Positions 23,482-36,900 of a DNA stretch of 64,000 nt are shown here, piece after piece. The DNA is taken from assembly GCF_050003625.1 (NCBI RefSeq), contig NC_134401.1, forward strand, positions 1,887,360 through 1,951,359, written 5' to 3'. The first letter of the stretch is position 1. Each line of letters opens with the position of its first letter. The notes below the pieces were generated by a model. That model made no database searches, was not told where the DNA came from, and saw only the letters and a program-made list of their open reading frames with translations. This DNA is from Haematobia irritans. Taxonomy: Eukaryota > Arthropoda > Insecta > Diptera > Muscidae. The translations under genes were made by a program, and so were the position numbers.

Positions 23482-24354
23482 CGTTAAATTGTTATTGGCC
23501 AAATCCAAATGCTTAAGGGTTATTAAACCTTCGAAGGCACTCAAATCCAACTCACTGATCACATTACCTCTCACTGTGAGAGTAATCAGTTCACGCAGGC
23601 CTTCAAAACTATCATTGCGTATATATTCCACAAGGTTATCAGACAAGTCCAGAGATTTCAAAGACTGCAAATGATGGAGGTTATTCGCTGGAATATCCAG
23701 TAGTTGATTATTTTTAAATATCAATATATCCAAGGACATTAGATTGCGAAATGTATTGTCCTCCAAACTCATAATATTGTTGTTGGTCAAATCCAACTCC
23801 ACCAGCGACGAGAGATCATTCATGGCCGTATGATCCACTACATCTATGCGATTGAAACTTAGATCCAATACCAAGAGATTACTAAGACCCTTAAAGGCAT
23901 CCTTTTGCAAGGAGCTCACCGAGTTGTGACTTAAATTGAGGGTACGCATTTCTGTTTGATATTCAAAGTTCTTCGAACCCAGTGTCTCAATAATGTTGCG
24001 TGACAAATCCAGTATCTCCAATTTCATATAGAATGGCAATGTAAATTGTATGTTGCGTATTTTATTTAATGTTAAATTGATGTATTTGGTCTCAGGATTC
24101 AATTGTATTGGCACATCTTCTAAGGCGGCATTTACACAAAACGCCTTGCTATTGGCATCGCCTCCCATACATTGGCATTTCGAAGGACAAAACGCCTGGG
24201 TGTGTTGGTGATAGCTAAGCAGGATTAAGAGTAATGAGCTTAAATGTAGCCAAGGTATACTAAACAGGGAGGAGGTGGCGGCGGTGACGGCAGAGATGGA
24301 CGACGATGATGTCAAGCGCCATCTTACATGTGTAATTCGGTGCAAATGTTTCAT
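23482..24354 (-). CDS. trn: Tartan/Capricious-family LRR membrane protein, coding exon 1
   Basis: First coding exon, 291 codons, ending in phase 0 at donor GTAAGT (23476-23481). The ATG at 24354 has a good insect context (CACAATG), is the first ATG of this frame, and an in-frame TAA lies upstream at 24433-24435. Residues 32-54 (SIPWLHLSSLLLILLS core) form a signal peptide with a long polar N-region. The N-terminal cap is CPSKCQC (56-62) plus C73. Nine LRRs follow with xLxLxxN starts at 91, 115, 139, 163, 187, 211, 235, 259 and 283, an exact 24-residue period. With exons 2 and 3 the total is 14 LRRs, the number reported for Drosophila Capricious and Tartan. Extracellular N-glycosylation sequons include NLT (93-95). 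The protein should sit in the plasma membrane with its LRRs outside. Confidence 0.95.
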
Positions 24355-24531
24355 TGTGGTTGTCGGGTAATGGTGAATATTCGATGTTGGTATCTGTGTT
24401 GTCCCCCCAGAGGAGATACCTTCCGAGAATAGTTAGCAACTAATTAAATGCTTTTTGAAGACGTTTGGCGGGACGAAACGTTAGCTATCATAGAAGAATT
24501 ACACATTCTATGTGTAAAGCATTTCATGGGC
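24355..24531 (-). promoter_or_regulatory. 5'UTR segment of the LRR gene, with 3' splice site and a uORF
   Basis: On the minus strand a pyrimidine-rich tract (CTTTGTGTCTTCTCTCTCG) is followed by TTGCAG ending at 24532, a strong 3' splice site. The exon therefore begins at 24531 with 177 untranslated bases. An upstream ORF of 27 codons runs from ATG at 24527 to TAA at 24444-24446, with further in-frame ATGs at codons 8 and 13. It could lower translation of the main frame. The upstream exon that joins here is not identified. Confidence 0.7.
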
Positions 24532-27500
24532 CTGCAACGAGAGAGAAGACACAAAGGAAACAAGGATTTAATTAAAGATGAAAATGGCTAAACTTACTAA
24601 TGAAAATGAATAAGTTATGTCTATGTGAATGTAGGGATATATACATAGGTGTGTTTGTCGGCCTGTCTGTCTGTCTGTCTGTCTTTGTGTCTTTATAGCT
24701 GTGATAATATGTAGATTATAAAGCAGTAATGTTATGGGCAATAACTTTGATCACTTGGATAGCATAGCAATGATATCATATAAAGCCTATAAGTATGCTT
24801 TGCATATCCATATTTAAGTAATCCTTAAAGAAGGCTGAATCTTTTGACTTTTGACATTTGACGGTAATCCTTAAATTATGCAAAAGTTGAAAGAAATTAA
24901 ATTTGATTAGATTAAAAATGACATTTAATTTGATTCCTAGAATATAGAAATCACAAATACTTCAGGTAATAAATTGCCCAATACAGAATGTTGTAGTAGC
25001 TTTTATTTTGCAGCTAGTATCAAAGTCACTTTTTTTCATAATAATTTCAATTGGAAATCTTTCTGTCATGAATTATGCTATATTTCACTTGTGTTTGAAT
25101 GCTAGGGATTCATTTGCAGAAGTCTCTTTACAACATGTTTCTCTCAATAGCTAAATATCAAATATAAGTGGAAAATTTTGTTGGGTTCTGCCTTGCAATA
25201 GACCTCTAACATATTTTCAAACGAAATTGAACTCAGTTCGTTGTATATGGATAATTATATTTGTTCTGGCTTTAAGCCTTGTTACTGTTTTACTACAGCC
25301 CTAAAGTATGCCTAAAATGTTCAATATTTGTGTTAACCCATATACTAGAACTTTAATACTATAAATTTAAAACTTTCCTCAATGAAAAAAAAAAATGTTG
25401 TGCGAAATTTTGCCTATCATTTACGACACAAAGCCGTTTCTACCACAAGGGAGAAAACGTAGCTTGTCAAAAGCAGGAGAAAAAATAATTTACTGTGATC
25501 AAATCTCTAGTAACTTTTTTTTTCACAAAGAACAACATTCCGTACGCCCTTTTAAAGTAACTTCTATTCAAATATAACACGAGCGTTAACTATGCAATAA
25601 CAAACCAGAAAAAAATGAAAAAGTTTGTTCAATTTTGATGACTATTAAATTGAATTTAATGAATACACAAAATGAAAAAATACGAGAGAGAGAGCAAAAA
25701 ACTTTTTCTGATTTTCAGCCATTCAGACAAGCTCATGCACGAGTCTGTAGAATTGCCAGTTATGTGTGCTGTTTGTTAGGTTATTGATTTCTGCAAGTTC
25801 AAAAATGATGAACTTTATTGCGGATAAAGTTAAAAGCTAATCAAAAATACATTTAATACTGTTCTTTGTTCTTTCTCAATTCATTTGTTGGCAACAGAGT
25901 AATGTTTTAACTGCTATTATAGGGAATTTAAAGGAGCAGCACTTGAACATGTTTTACAAATTAAAACATGTTAGATGGAGATACTTTGTAGGAGAAGTCT
26001 ACGAAATTGCAATAAAAAAGTGGAAACAGTCATTAAAAGAGATAAGACGCATTGAATGGGGATAATTTGTTATGTAAAATAAGCGCCTAAATGTATGCTT
26101 TACAATTTTGTTTATTAGAAAACCCCCCAAGTTATGTCTTATGGATTTTAGAAAGCTTTTATATGAATTATTTTCAATGCGTTGATAATCGAAAAACAAA
26201 AGATGTTTTAATGATTTAGCTGGCAGGCATATGTAATATTTTATAGCTAAAGGCGATATATGAGTGAAATTAGCATGAAATTGAAGGAATTTTTTTTTTA
26301 GCGAGGCATATGTTTTTTTTTTAGAATATAAACTTTCAGCTAATTGGAAGGTCTTTCGAAATCAAATATATATAACGTTTATAGTTATAGGAAATATTTC
26401 TACTTAAGATGGTTTTCTTAAAAACTGATAAGTTTGATACATTCTTCCTTGTTTAATTTTAAGAATTACATTTTATGTCTTACATATCTTCTAGGCGCTT
26501 TCACATCAAGGTTATTTCCTTTGGTTCTCCCTGCCAAATAACTGCATCACTATGCTGTATATGTCTTGGCTGATATCTAATTGTGTTGTCTCGTCCAAAA
26601 TGTGCATTGCTTGTTTATGTTTCCTAGGCGAAATTAGTTCGTTGAGCCAAGAACAACGATTTTGCCAAAAATTTGTTGTTTTGTCTGCAGCACATGTTTG
26701 GCATATTTTCAAAATAGCAATAAATTTTTCTATCTACCAAAAGAGAAAATGTATAAGAGCTCTACACATGGCATGGAATGCAGTATTATTAACATCTTAA
26801 TATGAATTTTTCAAAACTTAACAAAATGGCCTATGTTTCGTTTAATTTACGATACATAAATTGATGAAGGGACAAACAGCCATTTTCAATATCCCCCCTC
26901 CCAAAAAGGCAGCACACAACAATTTAGGAAAATTTATTAATTGGCATTTAAAATATTTACACATTCATTAATTAAGTCATATGCAATCCATAAACTTTGG
27001 CTATATGACGATAAATACAGCACCCAATTTTGGGGTGGCCGAATTATAATAAAGTGACAATGTCTTTGGTCTTTTATGATATGACATTTTTGAGCACAAG
27101 AGGCGTTATGGCATACCCTTAAAGTGAGATGGAAAATAATATGTCTTTGCCACCAAGGCAACACCCACTTGTATAGATATGGACAACCAATACTGAAATT
27201 TTGCTGGAAATGTGCTGATATTTCTATAAAAACGCAAAAATCTTCTCTTTGTTATACCACTATGACTATGTTGAAATGTTGAAAAATTCTTTCAAAAATT
27301 CCATTATGGACGTTTTTCGGTGGAATAAAAACATCTTTGCAGCACAGATGTTTTTTTTATGGAATATGGATATTTTTTTATGACACCGGAATGGAATCAG
27401 ATGGAAATATTTCGAATATTATAAAAAAATATTTTTCCAAAGAATCTTTCATAAATCAAAACAATATGGAAACTTAAATTTGGATAATATTTCATACAAA

Positions 27501-27940
27501 AATAAATGTTGAAATGTTTAACTTAGATTTGTACATTGTTGGATAATCTTCGTTAAAAACATTTCGTTAAAAACAATACACATTTTATCACAAATGTAAA
27601 TTTACTTCATTACTTCATTTATTGGTCAACTCAGGACCTCTATTAGAGACGAGACTTCCCTTACGGAGTTTCCGCAATTTTTGACACAATTATTTAGCCA
27701 GCCAGAAACAATAAAACATTTACTAAGGTTTCTATATATGTACATATATCTGCGGCTCCATATTCAATATTCCCCATTCCCCTGTTTTAACCACGAGAAG
27801 ACACATTTTGTGAAGTGAAATGCGGTCTTAATGATATCTTTCATGCCAGAGTCTTATGTTTCAGATTCATGGTGTTAAATGCTTTCTATTTTGTTTTATA
27901 TAATCTACAAAATTTCTGAAATGTTATTAATTGATCTTAA
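24532..27940. other. Non-coding stretch right of the 5'UTR acceptor
   Basis: Probably intronic. It has a (CTGT)n tract at about 24663-24684 and otherwise AT-rich sequence with poly-T and poly-A runs. Short open frames (for example 25395-25577 and 26552-26800) show no domain or coding bias. No element ends were recognised. Confidence 0.5.
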
Positions 27941-28457
27941 CCCTTTCACTACCGATATAAACCTAAGGATAAAAACATTTATTTTTCTTCTGTTTTTACT
28001 TGTGCTAACAGCATGTAGAACAAAAATTGTCATTTTGAAAACCTACCTCAATTACTTCAAGAGCTATATGAGCATGATATGAAAACTTGATTCTTGAATT
28101 GTGACCAAATGGCCTTATGAAAGTAAGCGATATTTGGCCTATAATATATTTCAAAGTGCGAGAAAAAATATAAAAAAGAACCCGTAAAAGTATCAGCTAT
28201 AGTTTTTGTATAAATGTCCATTTACTAGAAACATACAGTAGAAAAACTGTCTCAAATTTTCGTATTTTTCGTTTATTGTTAAAGAAGTTTATAAAAAAGT
28301 ATTTTAGACCTCACAAATATGGATAATATTTATAGCTTACTTAGATTAAAGCCTCTACTTTAAAATAACATCGAGAAATAAATCGAAACTAAGTGGGAAA
28401 ATAGAATTTGGTGTCTTCTTCGAATATCCTTCTATGTGGATATCGGTAGTGAAAGGG
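27941..28457. mobile_element. piggyBac-type MITE 2, 517 bp
   Basis: TTAA at 27937-27940 and 28458-28461 brackets perfect 18-bp inverted ends, CCCTTTCACTACCGATAT. These are the target duplication and CCC start of piggyBac elements. The interior has no transposase. Its ends differ from those of MITE 1 at 5850, so two piggyBac families have been active here. Confidence 0.9.
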
Positions 28458-28461
28458 TTAA

Positions 28462-31400
28462 TAAATTATAACATTTATTAAATAATGCACATTTTCTCCC
28501 TCCAATACAAAAATGACGATTACTAAAAATAAAATAATTCAGCAAACTTATCAGTGATTTTTTGCCGTGGGCTACACCAATGTTGGAAAATAGTTCCTGT
28601 AAAGAGGAATTGCAGACAGACTGCCCCAGTCGTAGACCCCCTTCAGAGCAAGAAAAAAAAAACGGAATAAAGAAACCCAACGATAGGGGAACGCAGAAAC
28701 AATTCTATGACGCCATAATGACAATTGAATCTTTTTATCTGACGACTCTGGTTCCTATTCTCCACTATGGGAGATGGAACCACACGAGACAATTACCACC
28801 ATATATAAAACCAAGAAATGGAAATGCTGAAAAATCAACAAAAAACGAACGAAAGAAAACTGCACAATTTTCTATTTGGTTGCAATTCTGACACAGAACT
28901 ATCCCTGAAAAACTTTGCATTGCGTCTAAAATTTCCACTTAAGTAAAAACATTGTTTAAATAGGAAACATGGCAGAGAGCAGACATAACAGAAAAATGGG
29001 CGACTAACTACACCCCGGAGGAGATGAAAGTTGCATTTGTTGAAGCAAATGCACCAGATCTTAATGAACAAAAAAATGTTTTCTAAAATAAAAATAATAT
29101 TTGACTTTAGAGGAAAATGTACAGAGAATTGATGCCAGAGAACAGAGTAGACAAGACATGAAGAAAACTCAATTCTACTAACTTGCAGATAACAACAAAC
29201 GAAATCTTTTGAATGCAGAGCAGAGGTTAAAACACTTTCAAGTGTATTCCGGGAGGGCACAGAGTTCACAAGAAATGAAAAATTATTGTAACAAATGATA
29301 TTGCATAAGAACAGGAAGTTAGGTCATTGTTAAATCTTTTTTTCTTTGCTCTGCATACTTTTAGGAGTAATAATAAATTCTGCTTGATGTATAACTAAAA
29401 TGGTTTTTGTATTGCAAAAATTCGCAAGCAAAAACTATGATAAGGATAAATTAAAGAAATCTGGTATTTACCAAGAGGAATGTTAATAAATTAATTTGTA
29501 GCAAGATTTAAGACTGTTGTTTTTTTTTTACGTTTCAGTACATGATAGCAACATCTAAATTCCATCAAGATAAATTGTATGTAAGCCGTTGTTGTTCAAA
29601 AGGAATTATATTCATTTTATTTACTATGATATTGAATAAAACTTTTTTGATCTCAAAAACAGAACATTTAATTTTGATTGATATTACAGTGAATTTTCTC
29701 TGTTGTTTGTTACTTTATTCCCACACTGTTTGGCGTAACTCCTCATCATTGTCAATCCACTGCCGCCTACATCTTTGCAATATTATTAATTTTAACAATT
29801 ACCCATGTCTAGACATTGAACCAATAAAAAAAATGCACATCATCGAAATACATTGTTCGAGAAGAAAATTAAAAAGTTTCGTTTATTTTTTTTCATCATT
29901 TATAATGATATCGAAAAAAAAGTAAAATTATGCTACCAACATGTGGGAATCTCTTGAATATCACATAAAGGTCACTCATTGAAAAGCATGGCGTGCGTGT
30001 CCTTAAAATTGAAAAGTTATTGCTATTAAGGACATGATGGAATAATGAAATTTGTTGCAGTAGGAGAAGTAGAAAATAGCCAACTTAAATATTATTACCG
30101 CCATAAGCTGACTATCTTCAATATTGTATTTTAGTATGATAATTGGAAAATATTACTGATAATATTCTTAAAAATTGTTATTGCAACTTGTAACACAAAA
30201 TGTAAGGTATCGTTGGCAGACCATTTCATTTGAAACACTCCGTAAAACCATACCATATACACTAATAGAAAAAATTACGATGCAAAATCGTGTACGTATG
30301 GTAACAATCTGAAACGGAAACATTCACGAAAAATTAAAACAGAATGTCTAAGTTTTCGTCCACAGGCGTTCACGATTTCATGAGCGGATTTCATTTTGCT
30401 TTGACCATGAAAAGTCCTAAAATATTCCCTTAGACATTCTTATGGTAACTCCGTCGATTTTTTTTTTTTATAAATTTATAACCATTACGTTTTCAGATCA
30501 TGAACGCCGGTTGTTGTTTTGACAACACATCGTTGTCAGATTAACACCATCTGTTCTCTGTTTGAAACCACATGTGTGTTGATTCATTTTCATGGACGGA
30601 TCGTTTCGAAACGTGCACGTCGTTCATGATTTTTTCTTTGGATGTAAAGAATTTGTGTTCCTCCTGTGTTTGTCTGTAGTTTATCTCTATTTTTATAGTT
30701 ATTTAATAATAATGGCTATAATAGGTTTTGTCCTAATAATAAAAAGTGTCTTTTTTATTAATATTTGGAAAAGTCCATTGTTCGTCTACTCACACTCTAA
30801 GAATTGTCATAGAAATATTTACATCACATTCATTTTACTTAATCGATTTTCTATCAAAAGCTGATTACTCGAATTGGAAGATTATAAAAACCCGACTTAT
30901 TATCTCTATGCCATGTCTATATCGTGTATATCGTTCAATTTTTATATAGAAGCCCTATGTGACCTATCTTCCGATAAGATATCTTGGGGTATTTGCAAGT
31001 AATTTCTTTTTCTACTATGTGGTCGATTTTTTCCAATATTGAACTTGGCAGATTTCAGTGCCACTCATAATAGTGATCTAAATTATTAGTTCTCTACGAC
31101 AATTAATATTTGACATCCTTTTGCTTATTTTATATAGTTGTTCAATTCCGAGGCATATGTATATTCTTTAATTCTTGATGAAGTCATATATTCTCTGTCA
31201 CTTTTAAAGACTTACTGCTCCCTTTAGGAAACTAATTTATTGGAATTTAAAAAAAAATCAATTAGTTTATTTTTGCGTAATGTGAGAAATCGAATACAGA
31301 AATTCTATGCTGATTATATGAACTTTTCTTGAATTATTTCTCATAAACTTCGAAAGAACATTTAAAAGCAAAAATTGCAAAAATGAACAATCAATTATTT

Positions 31401-33439
31401 CTTGCCTATATTGAAAGGCCATATCTTCTTTGTGTACCTGACATTGTGGCAGTTGGATATGAATACGAATTGCACTCCAGCCGGTAGGGAGCTTACTGTG
31501 ATTCTTTAATTAAAAATGAAAGTTTTCCACTTCAATTCGTTTTCTTTTCTTTTATTTCATATCATTTGCTTTTCTATTTGACCATTCAGCTGCAGTTGTA
31601 TTGAATAAGCAAGTGATCGAACAGACAGTAGTTAAAAATGCAATATAAAATGAAACTATGCTAATTCACATTGGGTTTAGTGAATTATAGAAATTGGTTG
31701 ATAGGTTCGCTGCAAGTAGAGGATGCTGATGAGGAATGTGGCAGTTCTGAAACGATCGTTCATCTAACGTTCTTGCAGTCCTCTGTTGGTTAAGCTACTC
31801 TTATATTTTAGTCAACGTATGGTTTTTAGATGAAATCAAAGCAATGACGACCATGCTGTAACTGTGAGTATTGTATTAATGGCTACAACAGAATTGATAA
31901 CTGTAGAGGGGAAAACTTAAAAAAAATATTCCATTTTTTCTCAAGTATATAACTAAGACTTTTAGAAAGGTTATATTAAACTGACGTTTCTACGAATATC
32001 ATCACATTTATTATACTGTGGTCCACAAATATTTCCCTGCGGACCACTGTGTAGCATCAGGTAATTCGAGTAAAACAACGACACAATGTTATTCAATTAA
32101 TGAACTTGGCAGAGAAGATATGAACAGGCAACATCATCGAACAGCGGAAATCAATTGGATTTTCCGAGAATGGAATTGGTGGGCGGTGCTGAGAAGACGA
32201 TAGGAAACGGATATAAGAATTGCAAAGAAATTGTTACCGCACAATTTCATTACCATTCGAAATTGACAGAATGCAATGTCTGGACAAGTTTTGGAGGACT
32301 TATTCCTTATTTTCCGAAGAAAACCGCAAAAGAGGAAAAACAAAAAATGAAGGAGTGCTTGTGACAATTGTAATTGAACCAGCGAAATGAAAGAGTTTAT
32401 TGTTTGCCGTTGTTACTGCCTATATTTTGTTATGTTGTAATGCAATAAGCAAGAACCCCCCCGGGTCTGTGCTTTCCTGTTGCAGTAATACACAGCAGGA
32501 CTTTTTCTCTGGCTTCCATGGTTTCTATTGGTAAAATGTCAATAGCATAGAGCTTTTGTTTTGTCGCAGTCTATAAGTTTTGTAGTTTTGTTTCGTTTGG
32601 TGGTGAAAAGTTGTGAACCATTGTCATGGGTTTTGCCTTCAATTTCACAATCTTTGCAAATTGCTGCTTCTGCTGGCTGCGAATATACGATTGCATATTG
32701 CCGCTGATTTAGCTTTGAAATGTCAGGGAAGGTGTTTTGTTTCCAATTTAGTTTCTAGTTTCCATACTTCATGCTTTATTGCATGCAGCTAGGGTTTCAA
32801 TTTCCTCTATGCTTTCTATCGCATAAGCCGGTTGCCACAATGACAATAGCTATTGAGTTGATTGTGTGCCTGGAAAATGAAAGCAGGCAAACAAAATCTA
32901 GAGCAATCCATAAAAAACTGCAAGTTTGAACTTTATCACGATTCCTGCTTCCATTCTTTTCTCCACCTCCACTTTCAACACATCGATAGTTTTCAATGAC
33001 ACAGGGAAATATTCAATTTAACACTTTCACTGCAACTTGGCCAAGAAAAAGTTAAACCATGTTAGATAGCTGGTAGGGAGGTGGTTACTTGGGAAGCCGA
33101 CTTCAAGGTCTGGCAATGCTTTAATGCTTTGTTTGCAATGTTCACTAGAGTTTGATTACTTTTTCGATTAAGGTTAAATGGTGTTTTTGCTGTTACTACT
33201 GCTCTTGAAAAACCAAGTTCGACAAATTGTTGCAAACCAACAGAAAAAGAACACAAAACAAATTATTGCAAGTTAAGGTAATGGGTGAAAATTGCAAATA
33301 AAGCAAAATCGTAGAAAATATGACACAAAAACGATACGAAAATGCTGCAGAAATTGGATGTCAATTTTGAACTAATGTTGGGCACTGTGCAGAAGAGCGG
33401 TGGGCTCTAAATGGGGTCTGAATTCAAATGTGACGCACT
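28462..33439. other. Non-coding stretch with no recognised element
   Basis: I see no supported gene. Open frames at 28562-28891, 28835-29269 and 29542-29925 have no recognisable domain, and the last two are AT-driven. The part from about 32380 to 33300 is less AT-rich and low in simple repeats, so it might hold conserved regulatory DNA, but the sequence alone does not show this. Confidence 0.45.
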
Positions 33440-33754
33440 GGATATATGAGACCGTAATAAGGTCAGTCTTGAGAGTCTGGTGCACATTAATTGAGAGGAA
33501 GTACAACATGAAATTTTACAACGGATCCAACGAATATGTTGCCTTGTAATAACTGCGGCAATGGAGACCACGTCAAAATAGAGCCTTGGAGACGATACAT
33601 GACTGAAGAGGCTCAGAGCAAAAGCGTAGCCGCCATGGCTGCGATGGGATTGCTGATGTTGGAAAAATGGATGGAAACACGAAAAATGATGAGCCATCAA
33701 AAGATAGTAGAAAAGACGGTGGGTGAAATGTTTTGTAGTAATTTTGGTTACTTG
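33440..33754 (+). pseudogene. Decayed retroelement fragment A
   Basis: A relatively GC-rich patch. Positions 33683-33720 (AATGATGAGCCATCAAAAGA...GACGGTGGG) match 35647-35684 in fragment B in the same orientation. No intact frame remains. A family 1 SINE interrupts its right side at about 33755. Identified mainly through its similarity to fragment B. Confidence 0.45.
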
Positions 33755-33950
33755 GGAGCCACTGTGGTGCAATGGTTAGCATGTCTTGCCTTGCATAGAA
33801 AAGGTCATGGGTTCAATCCCGGTCTCGGCCAAACACAAAAAAAAATTAGCGGTGGATTATCCGCAACCCTGAGTGTTTCCAAACTTATTTAAGTGGTTTC
33901 ACTACAATGTGGAACGCCGTACGGACTCGGCTATAAAAAGGAGATTCTCA
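33755..33950 (+). repeat. tRNA-derived SINE, family 1, 5' half
   Basis: The head contains an A-box-like TGGTGCAATGGTTAGCATG and a B-box-like GGGTTCAATCCC. The body AGCGGTGGATTATCC and ACTCGGCTATAAAAAGGAG matches the full copy at 46190. It stops after AAAAAGGAGATTCTC, so the 3' third is missing. Confidence 0.88.
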
Positions 33951-35639
33951 TTTTGTTTATTTTTTTATAAACCTTGTTTAGAATTTTCATTTCTTGAATC
34001 ATTGGCATTTGCAATATTTTTCCGATTACTTTATTCTACCTAAATGCCATTATCTCTAGTTACAACGTATCACAGAGTATGGAGACTAAATGCCTATGCG
34101 TTCAAAATTTGAATTTACATTTAGATTTAAATCAAATTAATGCTAATCAAAATGTCTTCATGGTGATGGTTTCTGTCCCCACTGTGACAAGACTGTCCCC
34201 ACTGTGACATGACTCTACCACCTATTTTTTGTGGTGTGATTTATTTCATAATTTATGTTTTCCTCTGAAGCTTTAGCTTCCAGCTACGGGCACCCAGTTA
34301 ACCCTATTCCCGAAATTGTTGAAGTTCGTATGTTGTGTTCTGTTTTGTTTTTTTTTTTTCTCTCAAAAAGCCTTGTTCGTTTGGCCAGCCATTGTATTTC
34401 GTATTTCTGAGCACCTACTCATTCATATCAAATGACATTTCTGGCCTCGGGCCATGTGTTGTCGGATGTTCGTTCAAAACTTTTTTCCCGGTACACATCA
34501 CTGTTCATAGGGTCTCAGAGTTTCCAACACTTAATATGACAAATAAACTGAGTGAGTAAGAGAGTGAGTGAGTGAGTAAACGAGTGAGTGTTATCATGAT
34601 TTACTATATTAGGAAAAAAATATAAGAAAAGAAAAACAAAAAAAAGGATAAAATGCTGAGATAGGTATGGAAAATGCCTTCAGACCATAATGTGATGGAT
34701 TTTTTTTTGCCATCACAGCCAAACAGCAATAACAGCAACTGCTATAGCAATATCTTTTAGTGCATTTACATAATTTGGTTGTTTTTGTTGTTGGTTGTTG
34801 GGAAATTACATTACATCTCCTTGTGTTGAAGGAGTTAAGGTGAGTTAAAGTTCCTCACTGAACATCCTGAAATGAAGAACACTCAAGTATCTGTTATTTA
34901 GTCCATGGGGATGGATGTCGGGTTATAGTACAAAGTCTGCAGGCAGTCGCAAAGGTTTAAATGTTTCGCCTGTCGCCTTGTCCTCTCTTACAAGACGAGA
35001 GCTGATTTGATGATTAAAGCGCCATTAAAGCTGTCACTCTGTTTGCCATTAAACGCCTGCCCCAAGTTGAAATAAAACAAGCCTATCTTGCCAAACCAAA
35101 ACAAAAGTGCGAAACAGCAACAAACAAATCCGCAACATGTAAGGTAAGACCTTTGAGTGATGGTTTGCTAAGTGGGGGAAATTTGAGATAATTTTTAAGA
35201 AGAAAATTATCTCAAATTTGCCCTACTTTTCCTTTATGGAAAAATCATAATAATTAGAATAAAACATGTGGCATAAATTATAAGTGAGAAAGTACTTTTA
35301 AAGGAGGTATGCTTAAAAGATGAAGGTAATATATAAATGTTTATGAAAAAAGACGTATGGATGATCCTTTAAGTACTTGTCTTGGAAAAAAGAATAATAC
35401 TCCGGTTAAACATGCAGGTAAATCCAATTTACAAATCAGATCTGGCTGAAAAGTCCGTTATTTAGAGGATCCAAGTTTGACAGGTTTCACTGCATAAGTC
35501 TGTAATAGATTCGATTAGAAATTATGTGAAACCCTTTGATAGGACCTTCAATAGAGGTCCAAATTTCGTTCCAAAAAACACTGAGAAACAAGGCAACCAG
35601 CCAAATGTGGATATGTGATAATCCAAAGTAAGTTTCACC

Positions 35640-36420
35640 TCGAAACATGACGAACCATCAAAGGTTGATAGAGAATACGGTGGGAGTAATGGTGGATGAC
35701 CCAACAATCCTAGAACAGATACCAGAGGGAAATAACTGCAACACCGATAGATCGAAGATGGGACTGGGCGTGAGTATGGGACTGGGCCTATATGCGGTGA
35801 ACCCTGACGCCGTGGTCCTTTTCTGATTACCGAATCGCACCATATGGGTATCGGGATATGCCGGAATAAGAGGGAATGCGCAGGCAAATTAACTGACGAT
35901 AAGTGCTTTGACACATAGAGAAGTGAAATTAGAGACGCAAATCCCATAGAGGCAACACGGACCGAATTGGATGAATGGACACGGGAAACACATAAAGCTA
36001 TGTAGAAGGACGACGAATATAATATGGGGTGACCCAGACAAGAGTGTGGATAACTACTCAAGGAGTGTATGACGACAGTCGGGGGAGTCGTGGCAATATT
36101 GATAGGGCACCTTGAATTGAGATTACATCTGTGCCGAATAGAAGCAGCAGAGGATGGTGCATTAGAGTGTATTTTGAGGATGATGAGACACTACCTTTTC
36201 TAGGCAAAAAGTTAGCCTTACCGGTGAAAAGTCTAACTCCTGGTCCATATTGGAAACAGATAAGGGAGTTCGTAAAGGACACAAGAGTCCCTGGAATAGA
36301 AGAAGCATACAATGAAAAAAAGTTAGAGCGCACAAAATTCCGAATACTGCCTTAGGTGTATGTCAGCCGACATGAGACTGGGAAACCTGGATCCTCTTTT
36401 CAACCTACCCTAAGGTTCAA
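35640..36420 (+). pseudogene. Decayed non-LTR retroelement fragment B with RNase H signature
   Basis: In one plus-strand frame near 35730-35800 it reads NCNTDRSKMGLGVSMGLGLY, resembling the RNase H start xYTDGSKxxxGxGxGxY. Near 35837-35890 it reads TIWVSGYAGIRGNAQAN*, resembling the C-terminal RNase H motif WVPGHxGIxGNExAD. The part between is deleted. A downstream open frame (36131-36355) contains RVYFEDDETLPFLGKKLALP and may be a further piece. RNase H domains of this type occur in I, R1, LOA and related LINEs. Stops and deletions make it dead. The exact family cannot be given from what remains. Confidence 0.55.
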
Positions 36421-36900
36421 CTCATGAATCGGCCATTTTAAGTGTCGCTTTGCAGAAGTTTAAAGATTTCCATAATGTTTACCTACTGTAAATTTTTAGT
36501 ATGAATAATTACTATATGAAGGAAACAGGGTCAGTTTTGTGAAAATGGGATGAATCAAATATCTACACGCAAAGAAAAAAAACGTTTGGAAAACGTGTAC
36601 CGAAAACGTTTTTCTTTTGTTAGAGTTTTTTGAATTGCTTCGAAAATTTTAAACTTTTATCACCAAAAAAATTCGTTTGTTACAAAGTTTTTATTTTTTC
36701 AATAAAAAAAGTTATTTTTGAAACAACAACAGAGTCCATTTCGTTTATATCAAACACTGTTCTTTTCTGACTTTTGGTCTTTAATAAAACACATTTTACA
36801 GTTCAAAATTTAATATAGTACAATGTAATGTTGAACATTTTTTTCGAAATCTTCCGAACATATGTAGAATGTATGTAAAAAAAAAAAAAAAAAAAAAAAA

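Noticed and set aside
28562..28891. A 109-codon plus-strand frame
   Set aside because: No recognisable domain, no splice signals, and composition like the surrounding non-coding DNA.
35522..36061. A 179-codon minus-strand frame
   Set aside because: It is the shadow of the plus-strand decayed LINE fragment; the plus strand carries the RNase H motifs.
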